A stretch of 64,000 nucleotides of DNA from Malachius bipustulatus (taxonomy: Eukaryota > Arthropoda > Insecta > Coleoptera > Melyridae). The notes beneath the pieces were generated by a model, which saw nothing but the letters and a program-made list of their open reading frames with translations, searched no databases and had not been told where the DNA came from. A program made the translations under genes and the position numbers. This document shows, one piece after another, positions 24,101 through 34,944 of the stretch. Position 1 is the first letter of the stretch, and the number at the start of each line of letters is the position of its first letter. The DNA lies in assembly GCA_910589415.1 (NCBI GenBank), contig OU342634.1, positions 41,780,723 to 41,844,722 of the forward strand, given 5' to 3'.

Positions 24101-27100
24101 AGAATGTTGTCATTAAATGAAAATTGATTATTATTTAAATATAGCGTGGTGATAAAGTTCCGCATTGTATTCATAACTTTGTTATTAACCATTCTTTTTT
24201 CAAAATCCCGAAACAGGCCGATTTTATTTGTAAAAAAGGCATTTATCTACATAGGAATAATTTTTTTTATAAAATCACATTTTTGAGCTGTGACGTCATT
24301 ATATTTTTTTTTAAATAGCAACCCCCATTTTTTTTTGTCAAGAATGGATTCTCCTCTTCTTCGTGATACCACATACTAGGTACTAGGGGTTTATTACTAT
24401 AGCAGCACTTCCTGACACTGTCCGGTACGAATGTAAACGCTTTGTATTAGGTACACGACGCGGAATTGTTGAGAAATAGCCTTACACTAACACCAAAGTG
24501 AGGAGGAGCTCCATCCTGTTGAAACCACATTTTTTCGTGGATGGAAGGAGTTCTTTCCGCGATAAAAAAAGGTAAATACCGCTCAGCAGTCAAGTTTTCA
24601 TTAAAAAATAGGAGCCCTAGAAGCCGGTCTCCAATTATTGCAGCCTTCACGTTTATTTTTCCTTGTCTCTGCGTGTGAGGTGTCTCTTGGGTCCAGTGAA
24701 GATTTTCTTGTATGGCGGTCTCGCCCGAGAAAATAATATTATTTAAAAAGTTGTAATTTTCGTCACATCTCAACTAGAACTCTTCTCTTCACAGAACTGC
24801 AGTCGACGGTCGGGATCATCTTCATTTAATTTAATTCATGGACCAATTATTGAGGCTTGTAGGGATGACATTATTTTTCTTTTCTCAGTATAGTTTAACG
24901 ACAGTTGAATGATCAATATCGTGATTTGATCTGCCTCGTAGAAGTGTGCTGGATTATCTTCAACTTCAAGTATAATAGTACATTCATTTTTTACCGCTAA
25001 AATCGCTAAATATTCAAAACCTCTCTTCAGTTGTCACAATAAAAAGATGCCATTCGTGCTGTGAAGTGAAATGAAGCATAATGTGGAATGATTCAAAGAA
25101 TAATTTGCCTTAAGCCTTAAATAATTTTATGTATCAAAAACGCGAGACAATCATATTAGGCTTACCTACCTATTATTAGGTGGCCCAGCGAAAACGTACC
25201 AGGCCTAATAACATGAAAACTGAAGATGTACGCGAAAAACGCCGAAACAGGTCGATTTTGTTATCGAGGGGGACATATTTCCGAGACAAATTTAACTACC
25301 CAAGTTCACCACCTTGGCAGGGGTAGCTACCCCTTTGCTTATCATCATAGGGAACAACTATTGAGTGATACAGCATTTGAAAGCTATACTTGAATTCTCT
25401 TTACAACGATATCCAACATTTTGGGTTTTGCTTACATACAGAGTGGCGCAACTAATTGTAACTCGCCTTAATACCCTGGAAACTAAAGATGTACGCGAAC
25501 ACCGAAAGAGAATTCAAGTAGCTTTCAAATGATGTATCACTCGATATCTGTTCCCTATGATTATAAGCTAGGGGATGAACTTGGGTAGTTAAATTTGTCA
25601 CGAAAATATGCCTACTTCGATAGAAAAGTCGACCTGTTTCGGCGTTTTTCGCGTACATCTTCAGTTTCAAAGTTATTAAGGCGAGTTACATTTTCGTTGG
25701 GCCACCCTGTATGTAAGCGAAACCAAAAATGTTGGATATCGTTGTAAAGAGAATTCAAGTAGCTTTCAAATGATGTATCACTCAATATCTGTTCCCTATG
25801 ATGATAAGCAAAGGGGTAGCTGCCCCTGCCAAGGGGGTGAATTTCGGTAGTTAAATTTGTCACGAAAATATGTCCCCCTCGATAACAAAATCGACCTGTT
25901 TCGGCGTTTTTCGCGTACATCTTCAGTTTTCAAGTTATTAGGCCTGGTACGTTTTCGCTGGGCCACCCTGTATATTATCTTTAAAATGAGTTAAAAGCAA
26001 AAATTTTATAAAAAAATATTTAACCTACCTAGGTACCTACTTATGTTCAGTGCAAAGAAAATACCTAATTAATAAGCGCAATAATTTGAATTTATTGTTT
26101 GTTATGGTGATGGTGTCTTGCATAAATTTCTTGACAGAATGATACATACCGGATAAACACCAATTACGAAAGCAGAGTGTGCTTTCACCTGAGATGAGGA
26201 ATTCTTCATGATGTAATGGAACGTGTCGAGAAACAGTATCAAGACAAGAACTACTGTTATAGTTCCCGCCGTTACTAATGACACCCCGTAGATGTTGGTC
26301 ACTGAAAATAATAATTCGATGTAGGTAGATCAATAAAAAAAAATACACTAATATACCAAGGGTCTCATGCAAATGCAAATTAAATTGATGGATAATGAGA
26401 TGAAATTTTATACAAGCGACTTACTGCTGTAGTAGCGCAGTAAATAAAACATCAGCTCGATTCCCCGTTTGGAAAGATATATAGGGTGTCCTATCGTATG
26501 GAATTCTAGCGAAAAGTACCCTTTACAATTAAATTAGAGTATATTTTTCGCGGTGCATTCATGAATATTTAAATGCTCTATAATTTGGTCTAATCAGCAT
26601 CATATGTTTGATAATTAAGCAAAAAAAAATCTGCTTTTTTTAAATCAGTAAACTGTCATTTGGGAATAGCAGCAGCAACAAGAAAGCAAAATAGAAATAT
26701 CTTTTTTCGCGAAAATTCTATACGACGGGACATCCTGATGGTATACTTACATCTGACAGTTCATTATAATAAGTATGAGCGTGAAGAAAGCTTTTCTCAA
26801 CAAATAAGACACCTGAGTAATAATGTCATTAGTTTAGCTGCTTAGAGCAGACTAATTAAAGACAGTGTCTTCTTTTTTGACAATGTTCGGCCGAGTGCAG
26901 TGAAATTATCATTAACAAGAAAACTATATGACAAAAGCAAAGTTCAACAAGAATCAGTGCGGTGAGGAAAATAATACGTGACGAGCACATAAGTGTGCTC
27001 CTTCTGTGAAATTACTACTTGTTGAATTGTCTTTTTTATGTGTTATGCTTCCATACAGTTGCTTTATTTTTAGGCTGAGCACGCCTTCGCCCATAACATA

Positions 27101-30100
27101 TTATTTAGTTCATAGTTCGCAATTTTAAAGGCAGTGCAAGAAACACCATTTTATTCTGTGGCGTGGGAATTTGAGGCCCCCAAATAGAAAACAACTATCA
27201 TGCTATCATGATCACTAACACCACTGTTTTTCCTTAAAAAATCTTTTGGACACTCAATGTGAACAAAAAATTAGCATTTTGAAAAAAATCCTTGTCATTA
27301 AACTCACATCAAAAAAAAGGTGCACGACAAAATGCATACGTGTACAGGTGTCCCTTATTTCAGAGCTCACCATGGGTATCTCCTAAACTCTTGGGGGTTG
27401 ATTAGATTAGAGAAAATATGCTCAATTTTCTAGACATCTTGAATCCGCGAAGACATACAAGATATCTGAGACTGTTAATTTTAATTTTCAATAATAACAA
27501 ATAATAAATCTCGATTTTTCAGTTTTTTCAATCTTTAAGAGAATATTTTATCTTTATTAAGGAGAATAATTTATCTTTAATATTTAAGAAATTCCAAATT
27601 TTGTATTTTTGATGCGCGCAGAAAAACGAAATTACTCGAATACCTTACCACCATGAAGAAAAATCAAAATGGGTTTTGAAGGGGATATAAATTACAACAT
27701 TTTCCAACTGATACAACAAACAAACAAACAACAACAAAAAGAAACAAAAAACAAAAACAAAAGCAAAACAAAAAATAACAAAAAATACAACAGCCATTCT
27801 CATTGATTATGAATAACTTTTAGTGCCAATTTAATATTAAAAATTAGTAGTTTATTTTGACTGTCTAGTTCTATGTATAAAGTTTCACTTGTATATAGGT
27901 ACATTCATGAATATATACAAAAAAGTTACGACATGTTTTTTAAATTATAGCAAGTGATACCTAAGTTTTTTTTTTAATAAGTTGATAACATTGATAAGTT
28001 CTAGTGTAGGTACAACGATAATAAGTACCTACCTAAGTTTCAAATGTACGAAATGTACACATCTTCGAATATATGTGTAGAATGGCTCTTTTAAAAAAAT
28101 TTCTTAAAAAAATATTTTTAATTCAGCGGAAAATATTTTCTTTATAAGATCATTTGCAACGATGTAAGTACCACAAGAAGGAGAGGTTGCCATAAAAAAT
28201 ATTGTACACGTCAGAAGATGGCTCTAAAAAAATCTTACAAAGCGGTTTTGATATAGAAACGTTTCTAATAATGTTCCAAATTTTATACACACGCTATTAA
28301 TTACAAATGAAGGATCCTTGTAACGAAATATCATTTTATATGAATATGAACTTTTTTTAAAAAGGTCCTAAACACTTTATTACAGGTTATTATTGCTAGG
28401 TATATTTTTACTCACCGAAAAATATCAACATATTGACAAGGAAGCTAATAAGTCTTATCAATTATTCTAAATTGTTATAAAACTGTTCTCGTTCTCAGTT
28501 GCAATATATTTACTTTATTAATCATTATTCTGGTCTTATTTTTAATTATGTTATGTTATGAATTGAAAGAAAAAATTAAACTAGGACAACTAATCTCAGA
28601 AAGTACAACTTTTAGAGTGCGTTAATAATTTTGTCAACTGTCGCTCGTCTAAAGGTTTCAGATATTTCAAAGGCTGATTATAGTTTCCTTGTAGAGTGAT
28701 AGAACAAACACATTAGTCTTTTGAAATTGGCGGTTGTATTACGATAACTTATTGCTTAAATATTGCAACATCGTGAAGAAATATAAATCATATATTTTAG
28801 GAACTAGAACTCATTAAAATGCAATAATTTTAAATTCACAAATTAAGGAAATTGAAAGCTGAACAGATAAAAAAAAAACAATTATTATGTAGATACCTAC
28901 ATAAAAATTTCTAGTGAAAAAAAACATTTTTTTATTAAATCTTCGATCTTATAGCAGCACTAAGAGAGTCGTCTATATATACACTGTCCCGTCACAGATA
29001 AACGATGATCATTGTTTACTAAATATATGTGTCCATTACTGATTCATGATTAACCATTTTATCAATTGGTTAAAAAAATATGATCTCCATTAATCTGGAT
29101 CACATCTTAATTATTTCAATTGCTGATAACTGAATCTGATATTCCTTCACAATTTAAAAGATGTATTTATTTACAGTAAACACATCAGTTGGTCCGAGAA
29201 CCGACCTCTCTGCTGCACTCCATGGCCTACTGGAAAGACTACCTAAAACGCTAGTGTAAGATAATCGAGTTTATTGTTTTCAAAAATTCTTTACACTTTT
29301 AAATGTAAACATTATCTGCTACATTAACGCCGGTATTCACCAACAATAATTACTTAAATAATTGCGTAATCAGTTATCTTCATAGTTGACTTTGAAATTT
29401 TTTTAAATGGGTATAGCTCTTAGCGACTTATGTAAGCCCACAAAAAATTATTCATTAATCTCCAATAATAAAAAAGATATGGCAAAAATAAGAAATCTCG
29501 ATTTTTCAGTTTTTTCAGGATATTACAGGAACGGTTCTAGATATCTTATATGTCTCGACGGATTCGAGATGGACACAAAATAGAGCAGCTTTTCTCTAAT
29601 TTAACGGACCCTGTCTCTCTTAGCGTTTATTAGGAGATCCCAATGATGGGTAGTACAAAAAATTCCCACCCTGTATACTTTACCCAATATTGTTGAAATT
29701 TGGCAGTTTCATTTACTGTAGTAAGGGGCTAATTTAACCCTAAAGGATTAAAATTATCCAGTACAGTGGCGTCCCGGTAAGCACCTCAACGAATTTTATT
29801 GTGAAAGAACTTTTAAAACACTTACGTCAATGGCTTTTTTATTATTATTTTAATTTTATTGTCAAATTAAGCAACTTCAAGTACAACTTTTTTGCCTATT
29901 AGATTTTTTCATATCTTGCTTCGTTTTTGAGATAAAAAATAAAATCCACATAGTTGAATGTCCCTGGACTCCCAAGAAACATGGGAATTTTTTTTTCAAA
30001 ATTATAATTTTTTATTATTATTTTTTATTAATGATAACAATAACAACAAATAAACATTAAGTACATTTCATACCATCTAAACTATGGAATTTAATTTTTT

Positions 30101-33100
30101 AAATTTTTTTCTATATTTCTTGATTTGTCCAGGGATATGCAATTAGGTGGATTCTATTTTTTATTTCGAAAACAATCAAGATACGAAGAAAAGTCATGAA
30201 AGTTTTATTTTTAGTTGCTTGATCTGAAACATAAAATAAAATTTAAAAAGCCCTTGGCGTACGTGCCTTAAAAGTTTTTTTCAAAATAAAATTCGTTGAG
30301 GTGCTTACAGGGACGCCACTGGACTTAATAATTTTAATCTATTTAGGGATAAATTAGCCCCTTACTATAGCAAATGAAACTGTCGAATTTCAACAATATT
30401 CAGTGAAGTAGAAGTAGAGTAGAAGTAAAGTAGTAGTGGTCGTAGAAAAAGTATAGTCTGTGACTCATTATCAATCACCCTTCTTTTTCTTGTGACTACA
30501 GAACGTTTTATAAAATCAAGAATTCCCTTTTTTTCGTAGGTACTCTAATACTTTAATTATTATCAAATTTTTAGCTTACGTATAAATCAATAAAAATTGA
30601 CACCTCCATTGTAGTTGAACTTAAAAACGTAAAATCAAGTTATAGGCTTAATTAAAAAAATTAAAGGCGTAAAAAAACACAAAATATAGTCAGCCGAATA
30701 AAATTTTTTTAAATTGGTAACTGTGTCTCCTGCGTGACTTTTTTGTAATTTCTCACGTGGAATTTAAGCCGCATTATAATTGTCTCCCTCCAATATCCTT
30801 AATACGTAAATTTAACCAAATTATTTCCTATTATAGTGAAATATACATATGACCTCGTTTCTCGAAAGTGAAACCTATGGCGTACCTGATCGTAATTTAA
30901 TTTCGCATGTGGTTTTAATAAGTATTATTGTCTCTTACAATTAATTCTTATTTTCTATTTTTTATTCTTTTACCAATTTTCATGACACATATTTTATCTA
31001 AATAGGTAAGGGGCATCTAAAGCAGTGGATCACGAAACCCTTCGATGCTTGGGATGATCGGTATTATTGGGAAATTTTTTAAATTATTGTTTTTTGAGGG
31101 TTATCTGCTTCACTTTCTTCGATTTTAGAAATTTGATCAAATATTTTTAACTTTGTGTTATTTTTCTATTTTATTATGCATAGGTATAGGTACCATACAA
31201 ATTATTTATTCATATTTTGGTTGGATGCTTGAATGTGCATCAGTTCTTAGAGTATTTCAATTTTATTAACCACAGATTTGAATGAAGAACAAGTTTTAAT
31301 GCATAAGTTTAAAAGTAATTCAGTGAAATCTTAGACAATAGAAATATATTTAATAGTCTGATAAGAGTAAAATAATTGGAGCGAGTGTAAATAAAAGCTT
31401 ATACTATTACCTACCAAGAAGAATGGATAAAACTATAGAAAGGCACTTATCATTTGTCATTTATTTGTCATGTGTCATTTATTATATTTACCTACTAAAG
31501 TTTTACGAGGCCAGTAGTAATTAGTTGTCTGGAGAAATTATAATATTATATTATCTGCAATTAAATTCCTACAATAACCAATTAATAGTAATATTTAAAG
31601 TAACATTTTTATAAATAACAAAGCATGATGAAAAATGGAGTGAAGGATTTTATTTGATTAATAACTATTAACTTACGGCAAAAAAATCATGCAATGTGCT
31701 TTTAAACTAATTAAAGGTGTTGATTAATTTCATACTTTCTTACTTAATGTTGTAATGATGAATTATTATTAATAATGTCTAAATATTTCTAACGATATTC
31801 AGGGTTGCATTTAAAATATTCAAAAATATCCCGGACCTGACTCAAAATAAACCAAAAACTTCCTGGATCAAAAATCAAAAAAAAGCAACTTGGGATGATC
31901 AATGGTCAATAGTGGATATAGCAAGATAGAACTTCAAACGTGCACCACTGAGCAGGAATGTTTTTGGAATAACGTGTGAGGGGGTGCAGCTATTATTACT
32001 TTTCCGTACTTTAAGCGTAAATTTTTGTTAATTTTTATTTGAATCAGAATGGTCAAATACAGGTGGCAGAGACAACGAAACTAATATAATTTGTACTGAG
32101 CTTAAGAGTCCAGTCAAATAGTCAAAAAAAAGGACCAAAATTGCGTTAAAATTTATTCGAAATTGGTGGTGTTGATTTTTTATCCCTCCCCCCCCCCCCC
32201 AAATGACACTTTAGGGGGTGGAATTGATTTTTTCGATTTTACAACACGGTCAATCGGGAGTGAAAAATGCACTTGATAAAAGTTTTTGAGTACCTATACC
32301 TACAACAAAACGTAGATCGAGCCAAAAGTCGACCGGCACTAATATTTTTTAATATTTTCGAATTTTACACATTAACTAACTAATTTTAAGTCATACCGTT
32401 TTCACCAAATATATGATTTGGGGGTTTTCGGGATCACCGAATAAGAAAGAATCCCAAAATCCCCTAATAATAAGCTTGGTGAAAATGTGATGAGTTTACG
32501 AAAGACGTACGCCATATTGAAGCCGTCATTTTGTTTTTTGAAAATCGGATATCGGATTCTTAATCAACGACCGCGAAAACTCCAAAATCATGTAGGTATT
32601 TAGTCAAAACGATATGACTTGAATAATTATTGTATTGTATACTTATATATTTAAAAAATTTCCAAAATATTGACGCTGATGATCGAGTTTTGGCCCCATA
32701 TACTTAATGTGCTGGCCAAATAGCTAAAGGCCATAAACACTAAAGAAGAAGAAGAGTTTTTGCCCCCTCTATATTCGTACGAAACATGCAAAAAATTGAA
32801 GATACGTTTGTTGAAGGGAAACTAAGTACTACAACTTTTTTACAAACTATTTTCAATCCCGATTGACCGTTTTGTTGTGAAATCAAAAAAAATCGTCTCT
32901 ACCCCCTAAAGTGTCGTTTTCAAGAATTTATATCTTTTAAACAATAAGAAACTTCAAAAATGGTGTTCTTTTTCAGGTAGGTGCAACCGATATTTACCGA
33001 GATACATCATTTCATCCCTTAAATTTAAGATGGCGGCCGCTCCTTACGGAATCCGCGGGGGAAAACTTAGCTGGAGTGTTGTAGTAGCGCACCCCTACCA

Positions 33101-34389
33101 CCTACCATTAATTAGAAGGTAAACTTCTAATTAACACAATTTCGGTCGCGTGGCAAAGAAAATTCTTGGACAGAAACAGAAAGCAGATTATTTATTTTTT
33201 AAAATTGGCCTCTTTAAACAACATACCCGTTATAAAATCTTGTGAAAAAATTCAATTATAACTGATAATCAATTTGAAACTCTTTGAATTTGGGATAAAT
33301 GTTTCAACAGAATTAGTTTTGGTATTTTTGTTCTGCTCACTCCCATCAATTCCTACAGAAAGATTCTAGCTTATTTTGATAAAAAAATTAAGCATTCGGA
33401 TTATTTTGCTATCTTTTAAAAATACTACGTATGGTGATGAATGAGAAAATGCTAGATTTAATGTGGGGATATGTAGAATAGGATCATCCATGGCAATAAC
33501 AAGCGTTCATGAAAATTAACAACACCCTGTGCAATCCTAAATTAGAGTGCGAAATGAAAATGTTTACAGTCGGTAAGGTATTATAGCTTTACCAGGGAGA
33601 GTTTTCCATCTTAATAATAAATAATTTATTACTTCGTGATAATTTTCTTCTATCTCTTGACAAGTCACGTTTTCCGAGGAGCACGGGATATTTTGCTCCG
33701 CTTGGACTGTAAAAATTAAACAAAAAATGTACTCCCAAATTATTCAAGAAGAGATATAATAAAAAAAATATAAGAATAAGTCTTGCATAAATATTTCTTT
33801 CCAATAGCCTTTCCAATAACCTTTCCAAAGTTATAGACCAAAAATAAATCTTTTAACACAAGTTTAAAAATGTAGGTATAATAACCCAACAGAAACTGTT
33901 TATTTAAAAAAAAAAAATTGCGAGGCGAAGGTTATGTTTTCATAGTTTCAAAATATTAAAGTACATACTGAATGTACTTAGTTGCAAAATTTCATCTTGA
34001 AACTTTACGAGTAGGTAACGCAATTTTTTAATTTCAACACAGCCTATTTGGGTTTCATAGCTTTATAAATTACGTAATTTTAATTTCAATCGCTATAAAA
34101 GGGTGCTTTTACAGGATGAAGATCTCTTTTAATTAAAATTATTGCTAAACAAAAGATTTCATATTAGCAATTAGGTGTTACAACATTGGTCACTTAACCA
34201 GCAGTGAAATTATATTGTTGCCATTTTAGGCGCGTCAGTCAATTTATCATTTTTTTAAACAAAGAAAATAATATATTTTTGAAAAATTAAATCAAATAAT
34301 AATGTTACTTTACCAGAAAGATATTCAGGAATAGAGGGTAGATCATAAGTTGAACATCCTACAGAGATATTCATCGTAAAATGATCCAT
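21104..34389 (-). CDS. SLC51A: Organic solute transporter alpha-like protein (SLC51A type, 6 coding exons)
   Basis: Polytopic membrane protein of the solute-transport-alpha family (OST-alpha/TMEM184). Vertebrate OST-alpha exports bile acids and steroid conjugates with a beta partner; the insect substrate is unknown. Coding exons in transcript order: 34389-34314, 26301-26150, 23113-22875, 22823-22727, 22668-22413, 21348-21104. All junctions are GT-AG in phase, giving 354 aa (human about 340). Residues 1-25 form a short extracellular N-terminus with an NIS glycosylation site. TM1 is about 31-56. The AEAITQGMFMVGMYQLF helix is followed by YCGGEAE. A Cys cluster, CCCWPCC at 140-146, resembles the palmitoylated cluster of OST-alpha. 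The middle helices include VNYMYLQPVI and GVWGMAMTI. The C-terminal tail is hydrophilic. Exon 1 is only 76 bases and separated by an 8.0 kb intron; it is accepted because it supplies ATG, a donor and the single base needed for Val26. Foldbacks and a mariner relic lie in the introns. Confidence 0.85.
21609..22361. mobile_element. Foldback element in intron 5 of the OST-alpha-like gene
   Basis: Left end CAGAATGGGGATCTCAG, inverted at the right as CTGAGATCCCCATGC, with a CACCTG end and TA flanks. The arms (AGATACG, CAAGCTAGCC, GTCAAAATATT) match in order at lower identity than the other elements. The left arm begins about 260 bases from exon 6. Confidence 0.65.
24447..24990 (-). pseudogene. Decayed mariner-type transposase fragment (intron 2 of OST-alpha-like gene)
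   Basis: Minus-strand frames in order: a helix-turn-helix piece with IDHSTVV (about 24950-24900), then NEDDPDRRLQFCE (about 24840-24800), then a frame with NIIFSGETA, IIGDRLLG and MWFQQDGAPPHFG (24773-24480). The pieces lie in different frames, with an in-frame stop near 24775, and the C-terminal third with the last catalytic Asp is missing. It is dead. Terminal repeats were not found. Confidence 0.75.
25187..25970. mobile_element. Foldback element with tandemly duplicated right arm (intron 2, OST-alpha-like gene)
   Basis: Left end GGTGGCCCAGCGAAAACG, right end CGTTTTCGCTGGGCCACCCTG, then TA. One arm (25187-25440) is inverted relative to two head-to-tail right-hand units (about 25500-25712 and 25713-25970, spaced about 241 bases; each has GTTCCCTATGAT and GGCGTTTTTCGCGTACATC). 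Related monomers lie at 7441-7707 and about 5730-5770. Confidence 0.75.
26483..26737. mobile_element. Short foldback element (intron 1, OST-alpha-like gene)
   Basis: Left AGGGTGTCCTATCGTATGGA and right TACGACGGGACATCCTG are inverted copies with mismatches, as are GAATTCTAGCGAAAA and TTCGCGAAAATTC. It is a decayed member of the CAGGGTG group, about 255 bp. The open frame across it is not credible. Confidence 0.55.
27345..29690. repeat. Paired repeat arms and low-complexity DNA in intron 1 of the OST-alpha-like gene
   Basis: A left piece (27360-27480, GGTATCTCCTAAACTC, GACATACAAGATATCT) has an inverted, diverged partner at 29530-29650, ending near CACCCTG-TA at 29668-29676. Between them lie an A/C-rich simple repeat (27715-27792, CAAA/CAACAAA type) and long AT-rich sequence with nothing recognisable. 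Whether the arms belong to one element is uncertain. Confidence 0.35.
29686..30400. mobile_element. Foldback element with CAGTGGCGT core (intron 1, OST-alpha-like gene)
   Basis: Outer arms: AATATTGTTGAAATT at 29687 and AATTTCAACAATATT at 30386. An inner core begins CAGTGGCGTCCC (29764) and ends GGGACGCCACTG (30321). A similar two-layer arrangement occurs at 38343-39104, which suggests one element inserted into another before amplification. Confidence 0.65.
30401..32180. other. Intron sequence, nothing recognised
   Basis: AT-rich DNA inside the long first intron of the OST-alpha-like gene. No supported gene or complete element. Confidence 0.35.
32188..32930. repeat. Foldback element carrying a nested retroposon scrap
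   Basis: GACACTTTAGGGGGTGG near 32205 pairs with CCCCCTAAAGTGTC near 32909, and ACGGTCAATCGGGA near 32247 pairs with TCCCGATTGACCG near 32858. A 13-base C run lies at 32188-32200. The middle is diverged. Inside the right arm is the 56-bp insert 32698-32753. Confidence 0.6.
32698..32753 (+). mobile_element. 56-bp retroposon scrap with GAA-rich tail
   Basis: Flanked by GAGTTTTGGCCCC (32685-32697) and GAGTTTTTGCCCC (32754-32766), a 13-base target duplication with one mismatch. The insert ends in AAGAAGAAGAA, like the simple-repeat tail of some non-LTR elements. It is probably an extreme 5' truncation. Confidence 0.5.
32931..34313. other. Intron 1 of the OST-alpha-like gene, upstream part
   Basis: No supported gene. 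The open frame at 33589-33828 on the minus strand begins without a good context and has no recognisable domain; I treat it as chance. Confidence 0.35.
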
Positions 34390-34944
34390 ATCGCACTTTC
34401 ATAAAATAAAATATTTTCAAATCATCAAGTCAGTCTTTTCGATCACATAACACTTAATTAAGTGACAAATTCCCAATTCACTGGTGAAATATCCATTACC
34501 GTTCACAGTTTATTTTACGTCATTTATTGTAAAAGAAGAGCCACCAAAATAATTCTTACATTACTTTAACATCAAGACGAAACAGAAATTGAAAGGTAGG
34601 TATTTCAGCTGAGGCAGGTTGCATCGCTGTTTGCCCGGGAAGTGGGGGAAAATTCACTTTCTTTTGCTATAATACAGTATGATATAAAATGTAAAGTAAC
34701 ATTATAAAGTCGACCAGCGGACCTACTTCTGGAGATTAAAGAAATGAGGAATTCTTAGATGATATACATCACAGGTCAGTCTTTCATAACGATTATGAAA
34801 CATTTATGTAATAATTATAAAAAATCTAGTATGCATGTATAACCTACAGTATAATCTATGTATAGGTCTCACTAATTAATTTAAAATTATACATCATAAT
34901 AATTAACATGAAAAACAGGGGGATAATAAGTATATTTTTTCTGC

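Noticed and set aside
25452..25920. Two similar minus-strand proteins (MYAKNAETGR type)
   Set aside because: They are translations of the same foldback-arm repeat, which also gives the frame at 7418-7663; no known family.
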